From NCBI GenBank assembly GCA_965242805.1, contig CBDETD010000002.1, positions 868,001 to 932,000 of the forward strand: a stretch of 64,000 nucleotides of DNA, in the 5' to 3' direction. Positions 27,350-36,817 of this stretch are shown here, piece by piece (position 1 is the stretch's first letter; the number at the start of each line of letters is the position of its first letter). Below the pieces are notes generated by a model. It was not told the origin of the DNA, did no database searches, and saw only the letters and a program-made list of their open reading frames with translations. The stretch is from JANQEU01 sp965242805. GTDB lineage: Bacteria; Bacteroidota; Bacteroidia; Cytophagales; Cyclobacteriaceae. The position numbers and the translations under genes are program-made.

Positions 27350-29008
27350 ATGGCAGACTATAAGACACCTCTCGAAGCTTTCAATCATTGGTTGGAAGAT
27401 GATCCAAACTTTGTTTTCCTCAGACAACCCATCAATCGAAAGTTCATCGAGTATTCACGGAAGGATGCTCATCATGAAGCTACTTGCATTGCCTCAGCAC
27501 TTACCAGTATGGGATTGAAGAAAGGGGACCATGTAGCGCTCCTTTCGAAAAACTGCGCACATTGGTTTATGGCAGATCTTGCCATGATGTTAGGTGGATT
27601 TGTGTCCATTCCACTTTATCCGACTTTAGATAAGGATTCCATACGGGAGATACTTGTTCACAGTGAAGCAAAGGCAATAATCATTGGTAAGCTTGATGAT
27701 TATATTTCACAAAAGCCAGGAATACCCGCTATCCCAAAAATTGGTGTGGAACTTTACGGGGTGAATGAGGAACATTCATGGGAGAAAATCATTAAGGAGG
27801 AAAGTCCTCAATTCACACCAGCAACAATGGACCCTGAGGATCTGTTGACCATCATGTACACTTCCGGAACTACTGGTAATCCAAAAGGGGTGATGCACAA
27901 AGTGAGATCATTCAACCTGGTATCCACAACGGCTGGACCAATACTTAATATTCCCTTACGAGCCAGATTTTTTTCTTACTTGCCCCTTTCCCATATCGCT
28001 GAAAGGATCGGGATTGAAATGAGTGTTTTTTATTGGGGAGGGACTGCAAGTTTCCCTGAGTCACTTGAAACATTCGCCGAAGATCTGGCTTCAGTCCAAC
28101 CTCATTTATTTCTGGCTGTCCCCCGCATATGGCAGAAGTTTCAGGAAAAAATTCTGGAGAAACTACCTCAAAAAAAGCTGGATCGACTTACTTCTCTCCC
28201 AATACTTGGTAACCTGATCAAGAAGAAGATCCGGAAAAAATTGGGACTGTCTCAGGCAGTTATGTGTTTTTCAGGAGCTGCTCCATTAGCCGTCAGTTTG
28301 CAGGAGTGGTATAAGAAATTGGGAATAGACATCTTACAGGGGTATGGTATGACTGAGGATTGCATTCTTTCGCATTTTAATTTGAATGGTTCTAACAAAT
28401 TTGGAACAGTCGGCAGACCGTTGGAAGGTGTCAAATCAAGGCTTTCTCCTGAAGGTGAGATCCAGATCAAAAACGGATGCCTGATGATTGGCTATTATAA
28501 AGAGACCGAAAAAACAGCTGAAATGTTCACTGATGACGGCTATTTGAGAACAGGTGATGTCGGGGAATTTGATCATGATGGATTCTTGTCTATCACAGGA
28601 AGGATCAAGGACCAGTTTAAGACAGACAAAGGAAAATATGTAACTCCCTCTCAGATTGAACTGCAATTATCAAAAAACACAGACCTGGAGCAGGTTTGCG
28701 TAGTAGGTATGGGTATTGCTCAACCCATTGCTTTGATCATTCCATCGGAGACCGCAAAAAAGAAAGATAAATCAGAATTGGAACGTTCGATCCTTCAAAC
28801 CATTGATGAGTTGAATCCCACTCTTCTGAGTCATGAGAAATTGGCCAAAGCAGTGATCATGAAGGAAGAATGGACGGTTGACAATGGTCTAATGACCCCA
28901 TCTATGAAGGTGCGGCGTAATCGAGTAGAGGATATACATATGGAGATGTACCCCGTCTGGTTTAATCGTGAAGAACGATTAGTGTATGAAGATGAATTGG
29001 AGGGTTAG
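27350..29008 (+). CDS. AMP-dependent long-chain acyl-CoA synthetase
   Basis: This 552-residue enzyme activates carboxylic acids, most likely fatty acids, to acyl-AMP and then acyl-CoA. It shows the P-loop motif YTSGTTGNPKGVMH near residues 170-183, the GYGMTED motif near 330, and the A8 hinge region (YLRTGDVG, then GRIKDQFKTDKGKY). The length is slightly short of FadD15-type enzymes but no motif is missing. No signal peptide or membrane segment is seen, so it should be cytoplasmic. An AGTATACCTAAT sequence at 27324-27335 just before the start also occurs upstream of the permease at 45942. Confidence 0.9.
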   Translation: MADYKTPLEAFNHWLEDDPNFVFLRQPINRKFIEYSRKDAHHEATCIASALTSMGLKKGDHVALLSKNCAHWFMADLAMMLGGFVSIPLYPTLDKDSIREILVHSEAKAIIIGKLDDYISQKPGIPAIPKIGVELYGVNEEHSWEKIIKEESPQFTPATMDPEDLLTIMYTSGTTGNPKGVMHKVRSFNLVSTTAGPILNIPLRARFFSYLPLSHIAERIGIEMSVFYWGGTASFPESLETFAEDLASVQPHLFLAVPRIWQKFQEKILEKLPQKKLDRLTSLPILGNLIKKKIRKKLGLSQAVMCFSGAAPLAVSLQEWYKKLGIDILQGYGMTEDCILSHFNLNGSNKFGTVGRPLEGVKSRLSPEGEIQIKNGCLMIGYYKETEKTAEMFTDDGYLRTGDVGEFDHDGFLSITGRIKDQFKTDKGKYVTPSQIELQLSKNTDLEQVCVVGMGIAQPIALIIPSETAKKKDKSELERSILQTIDELNPTLLSHEKLAKAVIMKEEWTVDNGLMTPSMKVRRNRVEDIHMEMYPVWFNREERLVYEDELEG

Positions 29009-29069
29009 GTTTATTAGAGAATGCGAAGATGTTTCATAAGTTGAGGATTGCGAAAACCACAATCATCTG

Positions 29070-31133
29070 ATGGTGCTTCGACTTTACATTGGGCTGATCC
29101 TTATTGTCCTTATTTTTCAATGCTGTACTGAACAAACTCCTTCTGATCAAACTATTGAGATCAAGGAAGTTTGGATCCCAATGTCCGATGGTACCCAATT
29201 GGCAGCAGACCTTTACCTGCCACAGCCTGGAAATGGAAGCAACCGATATCCGGTATTACTTGAATATCTGCCTTATCGAAAAGATGAACATCGGAAATTA
29301 CGTTATCCGGTGTTTTCGTATTTCGTTCAGAGAGGTTACATCATTGCCAGGGTAGATATACGCGGAACTGGAAGAAGTGAAGGGAAGTTGATAGCCTATG
29401 AGTACACAGAACAGGAAAAAAAGGATGGATTGGAGGTAATCGATTGGTTGTCCAGGCAATCTTTTTCAACAGGTTCCATCGGGATGTTTGGTATCTCATG
29501 GGGTGGATTCAACGCTATCCAGATTGCCATGCGACAACCACCTGCTCTAAAGGCCATACTGGCGATGATGGCTACAGATGATATTTATGAGGACGATGTG
29601 CATTTTATTGATGGTATGATGCACATAGATTCATATGAAATAGGTCGGGATATTAAAAATATTATTCCCGGCGCACCTGATTACTCCATAGAAGGGAACT
29701 ACTTCGAGGAGAAGTTTGACACTGAGCCGTGGCTCCTGATCTACAAACGAAACCAAAGGGACAGCGATTTTTGGGATCAGGGATCACTCAACCATGATTA
29801 CGCATCGTTGCAGACACCCATTTTCATGATCTCAGGATGGTATGATGGATACAGAGACAGCACTCCTCGCATATTGAAAAAGGTAACTGCACCAAAGAAA
29901 GCTATAGTAGGTCCCTGGAATCATACCTTTCCCCACATGGCTGAACCTCCACCTGCCACAGAATGGCGATTCGAGGCGGTTCGTTGGTTTGATCACTGGT
30001 TAAAGGGAGCAGATAATGGTATAATGGACGAACCCACATTGGCTGTTTATATCCGGGAAAATCATGGACCTGGTCAACCGGATAGTATTCCAGGGTATTG
30101 GGAATGGATCGAGGATTGGCCTTCAAATGACATAGTAGACAGCCTTTTATTCCTCAGTCCGGGTCAATTAACTGGAACTTCATCAAAAAAAGTGAATAAC
30201 CAATCACTGGCATACCATCCCTCAGCAGGTATTCAAGCAAGTGGATCAGTCATGTGGTGGGGAGACTGGTCTCCTGATATTTCAAAATCAGACTCTTCGA
30301 GCCTTGTTTTTGAGACTGAACCACTGGAAAAAGATATTGTCATATTAGGATTACCAAAACTTAAATTCAACGCTTCCTTAACCGGGAAACAGGCTCATTT
30401 CATCGCAAGGTTATCGGATGTCAGCCCCAATCAGAACGTCACGTTAATTACCGGGGCCGGATTGAATGGGACTCACCGCAATTCATCTAAAGAACCCGAA
30501 CCACTTGAACCAGGTACGACATATCCATTGGAGATAGAAATGCACTTTACTTCCTGGACCTTTAAGAAAGGGCATAAGATCCGGTTATCGATTAGCAATG
30601 GGCAATGGCCTATGGTCTGGCCCAATCCTTCGACCATGGAAATGACCATGGAACTTGGAGGTGAAGATCCATCATTTCTATCATTACCCCTATTTAAGGG
30701 TACGGAGGGAAATGACAGACCTGCGTTCAAATTACCAGCAAATGATCCCGAACTTAAAGGTTACCAAACGACAAAGTATGGTACTATATCCGGTTTCGCG
30801 GAAATATCTGAGACTAAATACCTGCCTGAAACTGGAATAACCCAGGTAATTGCTTCCAATTCATGGGAGACCGTTTATCCCTGGTCGAAATGGACCAATA
30901 CCGAGGAAATCATTCACCAGGTTGTAGATGAGGATCCTGCCAAGACTTCAGTCGAGAGCACTTACTCCATTACCATAGAAACGACCGATCGCGTCCTGAC
31001 CTGGACGGGTATTTTGGACTTCAGTAGTGATAAGGACAACTTTTATTACAGCTATATTCGAAATTTAACCGAAGGGGATTCTTTGTTGCGGACCAGGGCC
31101 TGGAAGGAAACTATTCCCCGGGATTTTCAATAA
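29070..31133 (+). CDS. CocE/NonD-family S15 peptidase or esterase, lipoprotein
   Basis: This 687-residue protein starts with a lipoprotein signal (hydrophobic core, then FQCC), so it is probably anchored in the envelope. The alpha/beta-hydrolase domain shows the nucleophile elbow GISWGG with S143, and a jelly-roll C-terminal domain typical of X-Pro dipeptidyl-peptidases follows. The histidine of the GPWNHTFP motif near residue 288 is a likely triad member. Members cleave Xaa-Pro peptides or esters such as cocaine and cephalosporin esters; the substrate is not decidable. It lies 61 bp after the acyl-CoA synthetase, and co-transcription is possible. Confidence 0.87.
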   Translation: MVLRLYIGLILIVLIFQCCTEQTPSDQTIEIKEVWIPMSDGTQLAADLYLPQPGNGSNRYPVLLEYLPYRKDEHRKLRYPVFSYFVQRGYIIARVDIRGTGRSEGKLIAYEYTEQEKKDGLEVIDWLSRQSFSTGSIGMFGISWGGFNAIQIAMRQPPALKAILAMMATDDIYEDDVHFIDGMMHIDSYEIGRDIKNIIPGAPDYSIEGNYFEEKFDTEPWLLIYKRNQRDSDFWDQGSLNHDYASLQTPIFMISGWYDGYRDSTPRILKKVTAPKKAIVGPWNHTFPHMAEPPPATEWRFEAVRWFDHWLKGADNGIMDEPTLAVYIRENHGPGQPDSIPGYWEWIEDWPSNDIVDSLLFLSPGQLTGTSSKKVNNQSLAYHPSAGIQASGSVMWWGDWSPDISKSDSSSLVFETEPLEKDIVILGLPKLKFNASLTGKQAHFIARLSDVSPNQNVTLITGAGLNGTHRNSSKEPEPLEPGTTYPLEIEMHFTSWTFKKGHKIRLSISNGQWPMVWPNPSTMEMTMELGGEDPSFLSLPLFKGTEGNDRPAFKLPANDPELKGYQTTKYGTISGFAEISETKYLPETGITQVIASNSWETVYPWSKWTNTEEIIHQVVDEDPAKTSVESTYSITIETTDRVLTWTGILDFSSDKDNFYYSYIRNLTEGDSLLRTRAWKETIPRDFQ

Positions 31134-31195
31134 ATCGTTGGTATTCATTCAAGGGAATAAAGGTCCTGTTACTAGTTGTACCGCTTAGTTACCAG

Positions 31196-31906
31196 TTATT
31201 CTTGAATCAATATTTCGTTAATCAGGCTGCTTATTTCATCACCTCGAGTTAGAAGCATTAAATGGGATCCATTATCTATCAAATAGTCATAATCCACATT
31301 CCTACTTGGTATGGTTTTGTCATTATCTCCGTGAATATGAATAATGTCACCGTTACATCTTTGGTTCTCCCAGCTGATTATCATCCCGATAGTCCGTTTA
31401 AGAAATTCAGGATCCTTATCTGCGAGCATGTTCTTAAATGTCTCTTTTTCATTTTTTCTGTCAGGCTCTACAATTGGTTGTAATACCTGTGCTCCTTTTT
31501 TAGCGGTTTTGGCTGATACTAATTCATAAACAGGTATTTTCTTCTGGAAGGTGTATCTAGTAGGAAGTTCATTACTACACTTTGCACTGGATATGATGAT
31601 AGTTTTATCCGGATTTAGAAAATAGCTCATTTCCGTGGCAATCATTCCTCCCAGGGAGTACCCAACAATCACGAATTTTTTCGCGGTATCAATTTGAGTC
31701 GATAGTTCCATCGCAAAATCTCTCATGGTCCATCCCGTATCAGGAGTAAAGTAGTGAATGTGAGCAGTGTCAAATCTTGTATCTATTTTTAGATTATTGA
31801 ATACCCTGTGATCAGAGCCCTGACCAGGAATTAAGTAAACTCTTGGGTTTTCCTGTGCTAAGATGCACTGTCCACATAAAACAAGTAGAAAACCAAATAT
31901 TCTCAT
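31196..31906 (-). CDS. Exported alpha/beta hydrolase
   Basis: An upstream TTG at 31930 extends the frame, but ATG 31906 gives a clean signal peptide (MRIFGFLLVLCGQCILAQ) and 236 residues. The fold shows YLIPGQGSDHRVF, a nucleophile elbow GYSLGG, and a late histidine in IDNGSHLMLL, so the triad looks complete. The enzyme should act in the periplasm or envelope. Its substrate is unknown. It converges on the S15 peptidase gene with 62 bp between stops. Confidence 0.8.
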   Translation of the reverse strand: MRIFGFLLVLCGQCILAQENPRVYLIPGQGSDHRVFNNLKIDTRFDTAHIHYFTPDTGWTMRDFAMELSTQIDTAKKFVIVGYSLGGMIATEMSYFLNPDKTIIISSAKCSNELPTRYTFQKKIPVYELVSAKTAKKGAQVLQPIVEPDRKNEKETFKNMLADKDPEFLKRTIGMIISWENQRCNGDIIHIHGDNDKTIPSRNVDYDYLIDNGSHLMLLTRGDEISSLINEILIQE

Positions 31907-32019
31907 ATTTATGGATAACACAGGAATCAATGGATTTATTGCAATACAAGAGGAAATCTCAACAACTTGAATACGATAATTCTACTCTACGCAATTTATT
32001 CTTAATGTTAGCCAAAGCC

Positions 32020-32625
32020 TTATTCCTCTTTAATCTCCGAGAATATTTTTTCTTTGATATGGTTCCATTCGCTTTTCAAAACACTGTAACAAACCGTGTC
32101 TCTCCTATATCCATCAGGCATTAGGGTGTGACTTCTCAAAAGTCCTTCATACTTACCACCGATTCCTTCAATTGCCTTTTGAGATTGAAGGTTTCTATTG
32201 TCTGTTTTAAACTCCAATCTCTCAAACTCCAATTCTTCAAAGACATACTGCATCATTAGAAATTTGCAGTTATGGTTTAGCCCTGTTTTTTGAAAAGTCT
32301 TTCCAATCCATGTCGAACCTATCTCAATCCGTTGATTTTCCTCTGAAATATTCAAGTAACTCGTAGAGCCCGCATAAGCATCCTTCGACTTATCATAAAT
32401 GGCAAAAGGATATTTTATTGAATTTCTTCTTAAATCGATATTCTTTTCTACGTATTGTAAAAGGAATTCATACGTTCCAAAATTGGAAGGAGAAAATCTT
32501 AACAGATCCGGATCCGCTGTAGAAATGTGAGACAAATGTTCGGTGTGCTCCCGTTCAAGTGGTTCTATTCTAACCCTTTTGTTCTCAAGAATTATATTCT
32601 CTTCAAAGTTGAATTTCACAGCCAT
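32020..32625 (-). CDS. RimJ/RimL-type GNAT N-acetyltransferase
   Basis: This 201-residue protein begins with a typical ENKRVRIEPLEREH strand. It has the IEIGSTWIGKTFQKTGLN segment (motif A region of the RimL group) and an FERLEFKTDNRN..SQKAIEGIGGKYEG motif B. Related enzymes acetylate amino groups of ribosomal proteins, small molecules or antibiotics; the substrate is not evident. It starts 10 bp after the broken alcohol dehydrogenase, so they probably form one transcription unit. Confidence 0.85.
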   Translation of the reverse strand: MAVKFNFEENIILENKRVRIEPLEREHTEHLSHISTADPDLLRFSPSNFGTYEFLLQYVEKNIDLRRNSIKYPFAIYDKSKDAYAGSTSYLNISEENQRIEIGSTWIGKTFQKTGLNHNCKFLMMQYVFEELEFERLEFKTDNRNLQSQKAIEGIGGKYEGLLRSHTLMPDGYRRDTVCYSVLKSEWNHIKEKIFSEIKEE

Positions 32626-32635
32626 TCACAGACAA

Positions 32636-33565
32636 TCATAAAGTAATAGCCACATTTCCTTTTTTATGTCCACCGTCAACATATCTATGTGCTTCAACAA
32701 TCTCGTCAAATGAATATATTCTGTCTATTACCGACCTTAACTTTCCTTCCTCACAGATACTTTTAAGGAATATCAAGTCTTCAATCTTCAACTTGAAGTT
32801 ATCTGATAAAGAAAGAGCATTTGTGAAGGTTCCCGTATTCGTAAGAGATTTTTTGCGTTTTGATAGTGCAATCTTGCCCACAGTATCGAAAATCACATCG
32901 TAAGATTCTCCGCTATCTGTAAAATCTTCCTGAGTATAGTCTATTACTTTATCTGCCCCCAGGGATCTTACCATTTCAAGATTTGCCGTACTGCACACAC
33001 CAGTCACCTCCGCTCCAAAGTATTTGGCAAGCTGAATAGCAAATGTTCCTACACTGCCGGAAGCCCCGTAGATCAGTACTTTCTGACCCTCCTGAATACT
33101 TCCCTTTCTTAAATGATACAAAGCAGTTAATGCTCCGCTTGAAAGAGAAGCAGCTTCCTCATAGGTCATATTACCAGGTTTTAGGGTTAGAATACCATCT
33201 TCAGGCATACATCGATATTCGGCATAGGTTCCCATATCAAAATCGCTAGTTCCAAAAACTGGATCTCCTTTCTTGAACTTAACAACATCTTTACCAACTT
33301 CTTCTACAATACCTGCCAGTTACATCCCAAGAATTTTTTTCCTTGGTCCATTGAATCCCATCCATATTCGCATCATTGGTTTGAAAAAGAAATCAATGAC
33401 CGGACCAAAGCCTGGTCTTAAGCCTCGGATCTTTGTGTCCCCAATGTGCACGGTAGTTGCATGGATCTTTATGAGCACCTCATTATCCCTGGGAATAGGC
33501 TTTGCTATTTCTACGAATTGAAGGACTTCAGGTGGTCCATATCTGGTGCAAACAACGGCTTTCAT
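32636..33565 (-). pseudogene. NAD(P)-dependent MDR alcohol dehydrogenase/quinone oxidoreductase, interrupted by one stop codon
   Basis: The gene reads from ATG 33565 (MKAVVCTRYGPPEVLQF) to 32636 in one frame, interrupted only by TAA at 33320-33322. The stop lies between KKILGM and LAGIVEEVGKDVVKF; relatives have GMELAG or similar, so a GAA to TAA change explains it. No frameshift is present and the rest looks intact: the GROES-like N-terminal part, the Rossmann motif GASGSVGTFAIQLA, and the C-terminal HKKGNVAI. This looks like recent inactivation or a sequencing error. The function would be reduction of quinones or aldehydes with NADPH. Confidence 0.85.
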
Positions 33566-33726
33566 ATTCGTTCCCATTATATATTTATTTATGCATGGAC
33601 ATAACTGCAGGGCGTACATGCCAAGACTCCATTATAATTATCGGGAACGTGAAGATAAGGTTACTCAAATCAACGTATGTTCGATGTGGAAAGCCAATTG
33701 TATGTGTATAATGCCAAGCTATGATA

Positions 33727-33816
33727 GTGGGGATTAGAAAGCACTAATCTCTCGTCTCGCACATAGCCACGCCTTGATTTAAACTTAAAACTTGTTGCAG
33801 ACTTTCTAATCCCCAC
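33727..33816. repeat. 90-bp element bounded by perfect 15-bp inverted repeats
   Basis: GTGGGGATTAGAAAG at 33727-33741 and its exact complement at 33802-33816 enclose 60 bp with no reading frame. It lies in the 254-bp gap between the broken dehydrogenase and the VOC gene. It could be a miniature inverted-repeat element; no target duplication was identified. Confidence 0.65.
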
Positions 33817-33873
33817 GAAAATATCCTGATCGATGAAACACCATGCATTCATGGCATTTGTTACCAGTAGTAT

Positions 33874-34269
33874 TTACAGTGTCTCGACAAGCTGGATATT
33901 ATTCCCACAGGTATCGTTAAAAACTGCGACTTTCCATGTTCCCATTTCTGTTGGCTTCATGCTGAATTCGACACCTAGGCCAATCAATCGGTCATATTCT
34001 TCCTGCACATCATTGACATCGAATTGAGTCCACGGAATTCCCGCCTCCATCAATGCATCCTGAAAGACTTTCATTGGCTCAAAATGATTGGGTGCTGGTT
34101 CCAGCAATAACTCTGGCCCATCTTGCCATTCCGGTGAAACCAAAGTCAGCCATCGATTGCCACCTTCTAGAGGAGTGTCGAGTTTCTTAATAAATCCTAG
34201 TTTTTCAGTGTAAAATCTGAATGCCTTTTCCTGATCGTCAACCGGGATGCTCATGATGGTTACCTTCAT
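33874..34269 (-). CDS. VOC-family (glyoxalase/bleomycin-resistance fold) protein
   Basis: This 131-residue protein has the betaalphabetabetabeta pattern twice (MKVTIMSIPVDDQEKAFRFY with EKLGFIKK, then TQFDVNDVQEEYDRLIGLG with GNNIQLVE). This resembles the small VOC proteins encoded beside AraC regulators. No catalytic role can be fixed. It starts 22 bp after the AraC gene, so it is co-transcribed with it and may be its target or ligand-handling partner. Confidence 0.85.
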   Translation of the reverse strand: MKVTIMSIPVDDQEKAFRFYTEKLGFIKKLDTPLEGGNRWLTLVSPEWQDGPELLLEPAPNHFEPMKVFQDALMEAGIPWTQFDVNDVQEEYDRLIGLGVEFSMKPTEMGTWKVAVFNDTCGNNIQLVETL

Positions 34270-34291
34270 CTTTAGATTGATTTTAGTTTAT

Positions 34292-34708
34292 CTACACCAA
34301 AGATGAAGTATCATGAATTAATTTATTTCTCGAAAGTTGCTCTTTTCGAAATTGTCCAGGTGTCTCTCCGGTTTTTGTTTTGAATAGTGCGCTGAATGAT
34401 CCCAAACTTGTAAATCCAACCGCATAACATGTTTTCGTAACGGTCATTCCTTTTACCAGGTATTCTTTAGATTTTTCAATTCGTTTATCGATCAAATATT
34501 TCCTTGGGGTGAGACCGTAATATTTTTTAAACAAGCGTATAAGATGATACTTAGAAATTAGTTGAATTTTTGAAAGCAGATTCATGTTCAAATCAGTTTC
34601 ATAGTTAGCGTCTATGTAGTTTCTAACGGCAATTATTGCGTTGATCTGATCCTGATTTTTGTAAAGGTTCGTCTGAAGAATTTTAAGCTTTTGTTGGTAA
34701 AATGTCAT
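34292..34708 (-). CDS. AraC-family regulator, DNA-binding domain only
   Basis: The 138 residues consist almost wholly of the AraC double helix-turn-helix (ISKYHLIRLFKKYYGLTPRKYL for the first, CYAVGFTSLGSFSALFKTKTG for the second), preceded by a short helix and no sensory domain. It forms an operon with the VOC protein downstream. A 26-bp perfect palindrome lies 32 bp upstream and may be its own operator. It is divergent from the MarR operon. Confidence 0.88.
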   Translation of the reverse strand: MTFYQQKLKILQTNLYKNQDQINAIIAVRNYIDANYETDLNMNLLSKIQLISKYHLIRLFKKYYGLTPRKYLIDKRIEKSKEYLVKGMTVTKTCYAVGFTSLGSFSALFKTKTGETPGQFRKEQLSRNKLIHDTSSLV

Positions 34709-34740
34709 TTTTAATCTGCAGGTATTACTGCCAACAACCG

Positions 34741-34766
34741 GATATAGTGCACTAGTGCACTATATC
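34741..34766. promoter_or_regulatory. 26-bp perfect palindrome upstream of the AraC gene
   Basis: Half-site GATATAGTGCACT followed by its exact complement. It lies between the divergent AraC and MarR genes, closer to AraC. Likely an operator, though the binding protein is unknown; AraC proteins usually prefer direct repeats. Confidence 0.55.
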
Positions 34767-34846
34767 GGCCTTATAAGTCCTACTAATCTAATGGTTTTGA
34801 ACTGTTATGTTGACTATTACAATGAAAGTGTCTTAAGAATATTTTA

Positions 34847-34887
34847 TGTAGTTAACTACATTTATTACATTTGTGTAGTTAACTACA
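34847..34887 (+). promoter_or_regulatory. Twin MarR operators (TGTAGTTAACTACA)
   Basis: Two identical perfect 14-bp palindromes at 34847-34860 and 34874-34887, centres 27 bp apart, the second ending 6 bp before the MarR start codon. Placement and symmetry fit autorepression by a MarR dimer. Confidence 0.8.
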
Positions 34888-34893
34888 TATTCT

Positions 34894-35379
34894 ATGGATG
34901 AAGACTTTATTGCTGAGCTGGGGCAGCTGGCACTTGCAGCCCGACTCAAGCGACTCTCTGACCAAATGATCCATAACGGAAGAAACCTTTACCGCTACAA
35001 AGGAATGGATATCGAACCCAACTGGTACCTGGTCTTCAAACTGCTGAACAGGCACGGGAAACTCTCTGTGACTGATATCTCAAAATGCCTTCGTATGTCA
35101 CACCCCTCCATCATTGCTATGATCAATAAAATGAAGGAAAAAGGATACCTTCAAACAAAGAAGGATGAACAGGACTCCCGAAGACAAACTATACAACTCA
35201 CAACTGGAGCTAATGACCTTCTACCCACTTTTGAGAAAGTGTGGAACGCTAACGAGAGAGCCATTGGGAAATTATTGGAACCAAACCCTGACTTTCTGAG
35301 TCAATTGGAAAACCTGGAAAAACAACTCGTTGAAAAAGATTTAATGACAAGAACACTTGATGAAATTGGAAACAAATAA
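34894..35379 (+). CDS. MarR-family transcriptional regulator
   Basis: This 161-residue winged-helix protein has the recognition helix LRMSHPSIIAMINKMKEKGYL and the wing KDEQDSRRQTIQLT, with helical dimerisation ends. It is the first gene of an operon with the PLP decarboxylase (20-bp overlap) and the GNAT protein. Twin palindromes before the start probably bind the protein, so an amine or aromatic ligand of the decarboxylase pathway could be the inducer; that part is inference. Confidence 0.9.
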   Translation: MDEDFIAELGQLALAARLKRLSDQMIHNGRNLYRYKGMDIEPNWYLVFKLLNRHGKLSVTDISKCLRMSHPSIIAMINKMKEKGYLQTKKDEQDSRRQTIQLTTGANDLLPTFEKVWNANERAIGKLLEPNPDFLSQLENLEKQLVEKDLMTRTLDEIGNK

Positions 35380-36817
35380 TACACTGGATTACTCCCAAAA
35401 GAATTTTAAAGATCTCCTGAATAGAAGCTCCGGAATGGTATTGGACCTCTTTGAAGATCTTGATAATAAAAAAGCTTATCATGATTTTCCTCAGAAGGAA
35501 GTGGAGTCCTGGTTTGATCAGGATCTACCCTCACAGAGTATGGATCCCGATCAATTGCTGGATGAAGTTCAGGAGAAAGTCTTAAATACCGCGACCAGTA
35601 ATCTTGGACCACATATGTATGCTTATGTCATGGCAGGTGGAACCCAGATACCCATCATTGGAGAACAGCTTGCTGCTACTATCAATCAGAATATTGGGAA
35701 ATGGCATCTCGCCCCAGCCATCAATGAGATCGAAAAGCGGGTTATTCAATGGGGATCGGATATGATCGGGTACGGTAAGAATGTGGGAGGTGTCCTTGTC
35801 AGCGGTGGATCCGCAGCTAATCTTGCCGGGCTAACTGTAGGAAGGAACATCTTTTTTGAAAAGATGGGTATTCGTGAGAAAGGCTTGTTTGGGCTTCCTC
35901 CTTTCACGATCTATGCTTCCAAAGAAGTACATGGCTGTGTCGACAAGAGTGCTCAACTGCTGGGAATTGGTACGGACAATCTCCGGAAGATTGAAGTGAA
36001 TTCCGACTTCACCATCAACCTGGAGGCGCTGGAAAGTCAGATCCGGGAAGACCGGCAAAATGGATTCACTCCTTTTTGCCTGATCGGAACTGCTGGGACG
36101 GTAAACACCGGTGCAATCGACCCTCTAAGGGAATTACATGAAATCGCAAAAAAGAACCAGATGTGGTATCATATTGATGGTGCTTACGGCGTTCTTGCAG
36201 CTTCATTGGATAGTATCAAGGACAGATACAATGGTCTTGAACTTGCAGACTCCATCGCCCTGGACTATCATAAATGGTTGTATCAACCCTTTGAAGCAGG
36301 GTGTGTTCTGGTCAGAAGTTGGGACACATTGAAAAACTCCTATTTCAAGAAAGCAGATTATCTCGATACCTCACTCGAGCGTGATGAAGGCAGACTTGAT
36401 TTCAATGAACACTATTTTCAGCTCTCCAGAAATGCCAAAGCCCTCAAAATATGGATGAGTTTTAAATCGTATGGAGTCGAAAAGATCAAACAGATGATCC
36501 AAAAAGACATTGACCTCGCCCACTACCTGGCTGAAGTGGTCGATAGATCAGAGGACTTCGAACTAAGATCAACCTCGGACCTGGCAATCACCTGCTTTCA
36601 ATACAAGGGAGATTATGACGATCCTGGTAAGATCCTTCAATTGAATCGACTCCTGATCCCTGCCCTTGAAAAGGATGGCAGAGTATTTATTACGGGCACA
36701 AAACTTAATGATGAATTCGTCATCAGAGCATGTGTGATCAATCACCGGCAACAGAAGGATTCCATTGATTACCTGGTCAATGTGATAAGAGAAGTTGGGA
36801 GCAGGATAAAACTATGA
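35360..36817 (+). CDS. Group II PLP-dependent amino acid decarboxylase (aromatic-amino-acid type)
   Basis: ATG 35360 (preceded in frame by a TTG) gives 485 residues, the usual length of DOPA/tryptophan/tyrosine-decarboxylase relatives. The PLP-binding segments are visible: GGVLVSGGSAANLAGL, HIDGAYGVLAA (pyridine-binding Asp), and DYHKWLYQP with the Schiff-base lysine K305. It converts an L-amino acid to its amine in the cytoplasm. Which amino acid is used cannot be read from the motifs. The gene overlaps the MarR gene before it and the acetyltransferase after it. An amine made here might be acetylated by the next enzyme. Confidence 0.88.
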   Translation: MKLETNNTLDYSQKNFKDLLNRSSGMVLDLFEDLDNKKAYHDFPQKEVESWFDQDLPSQSMDPDQLLDEVQEKVLNTATSNLGPHMYAYVMAGGTQIPIIGEQLAATINQNIGKWHLAPAINEIEKRVIQWGSDMIGYGKNVGGVLVSGGSAANLAGLTVGRNIFFEKMGIREKGLFGLPPFTIYASKEVHGCVDKSAQLLGIGTDNLRKIEVNSDFTINLEALESQIREDRQNGFTPFCLIGTAGTVNTGAIDPLRELHEIAKKNQMWYHIDGAYGVLAASLDSIKDRYNGLELADSIALDYHKWLYQPFEAGCVLVRSWDTLKNSYFKKADYLDTSLERDEGRLDFNEHYFQLSRNAKALKIWMSFKSYGVEKIKQMIQKDIDLAHYLAEVVDRSEDFELRSTSDLAITCFQYKGDYDDPGKILQLNRLLIPALEKDGRVFITGTKLNDEFVIRACVINHRQQKDSIDYLVNVIREVGSRIKL

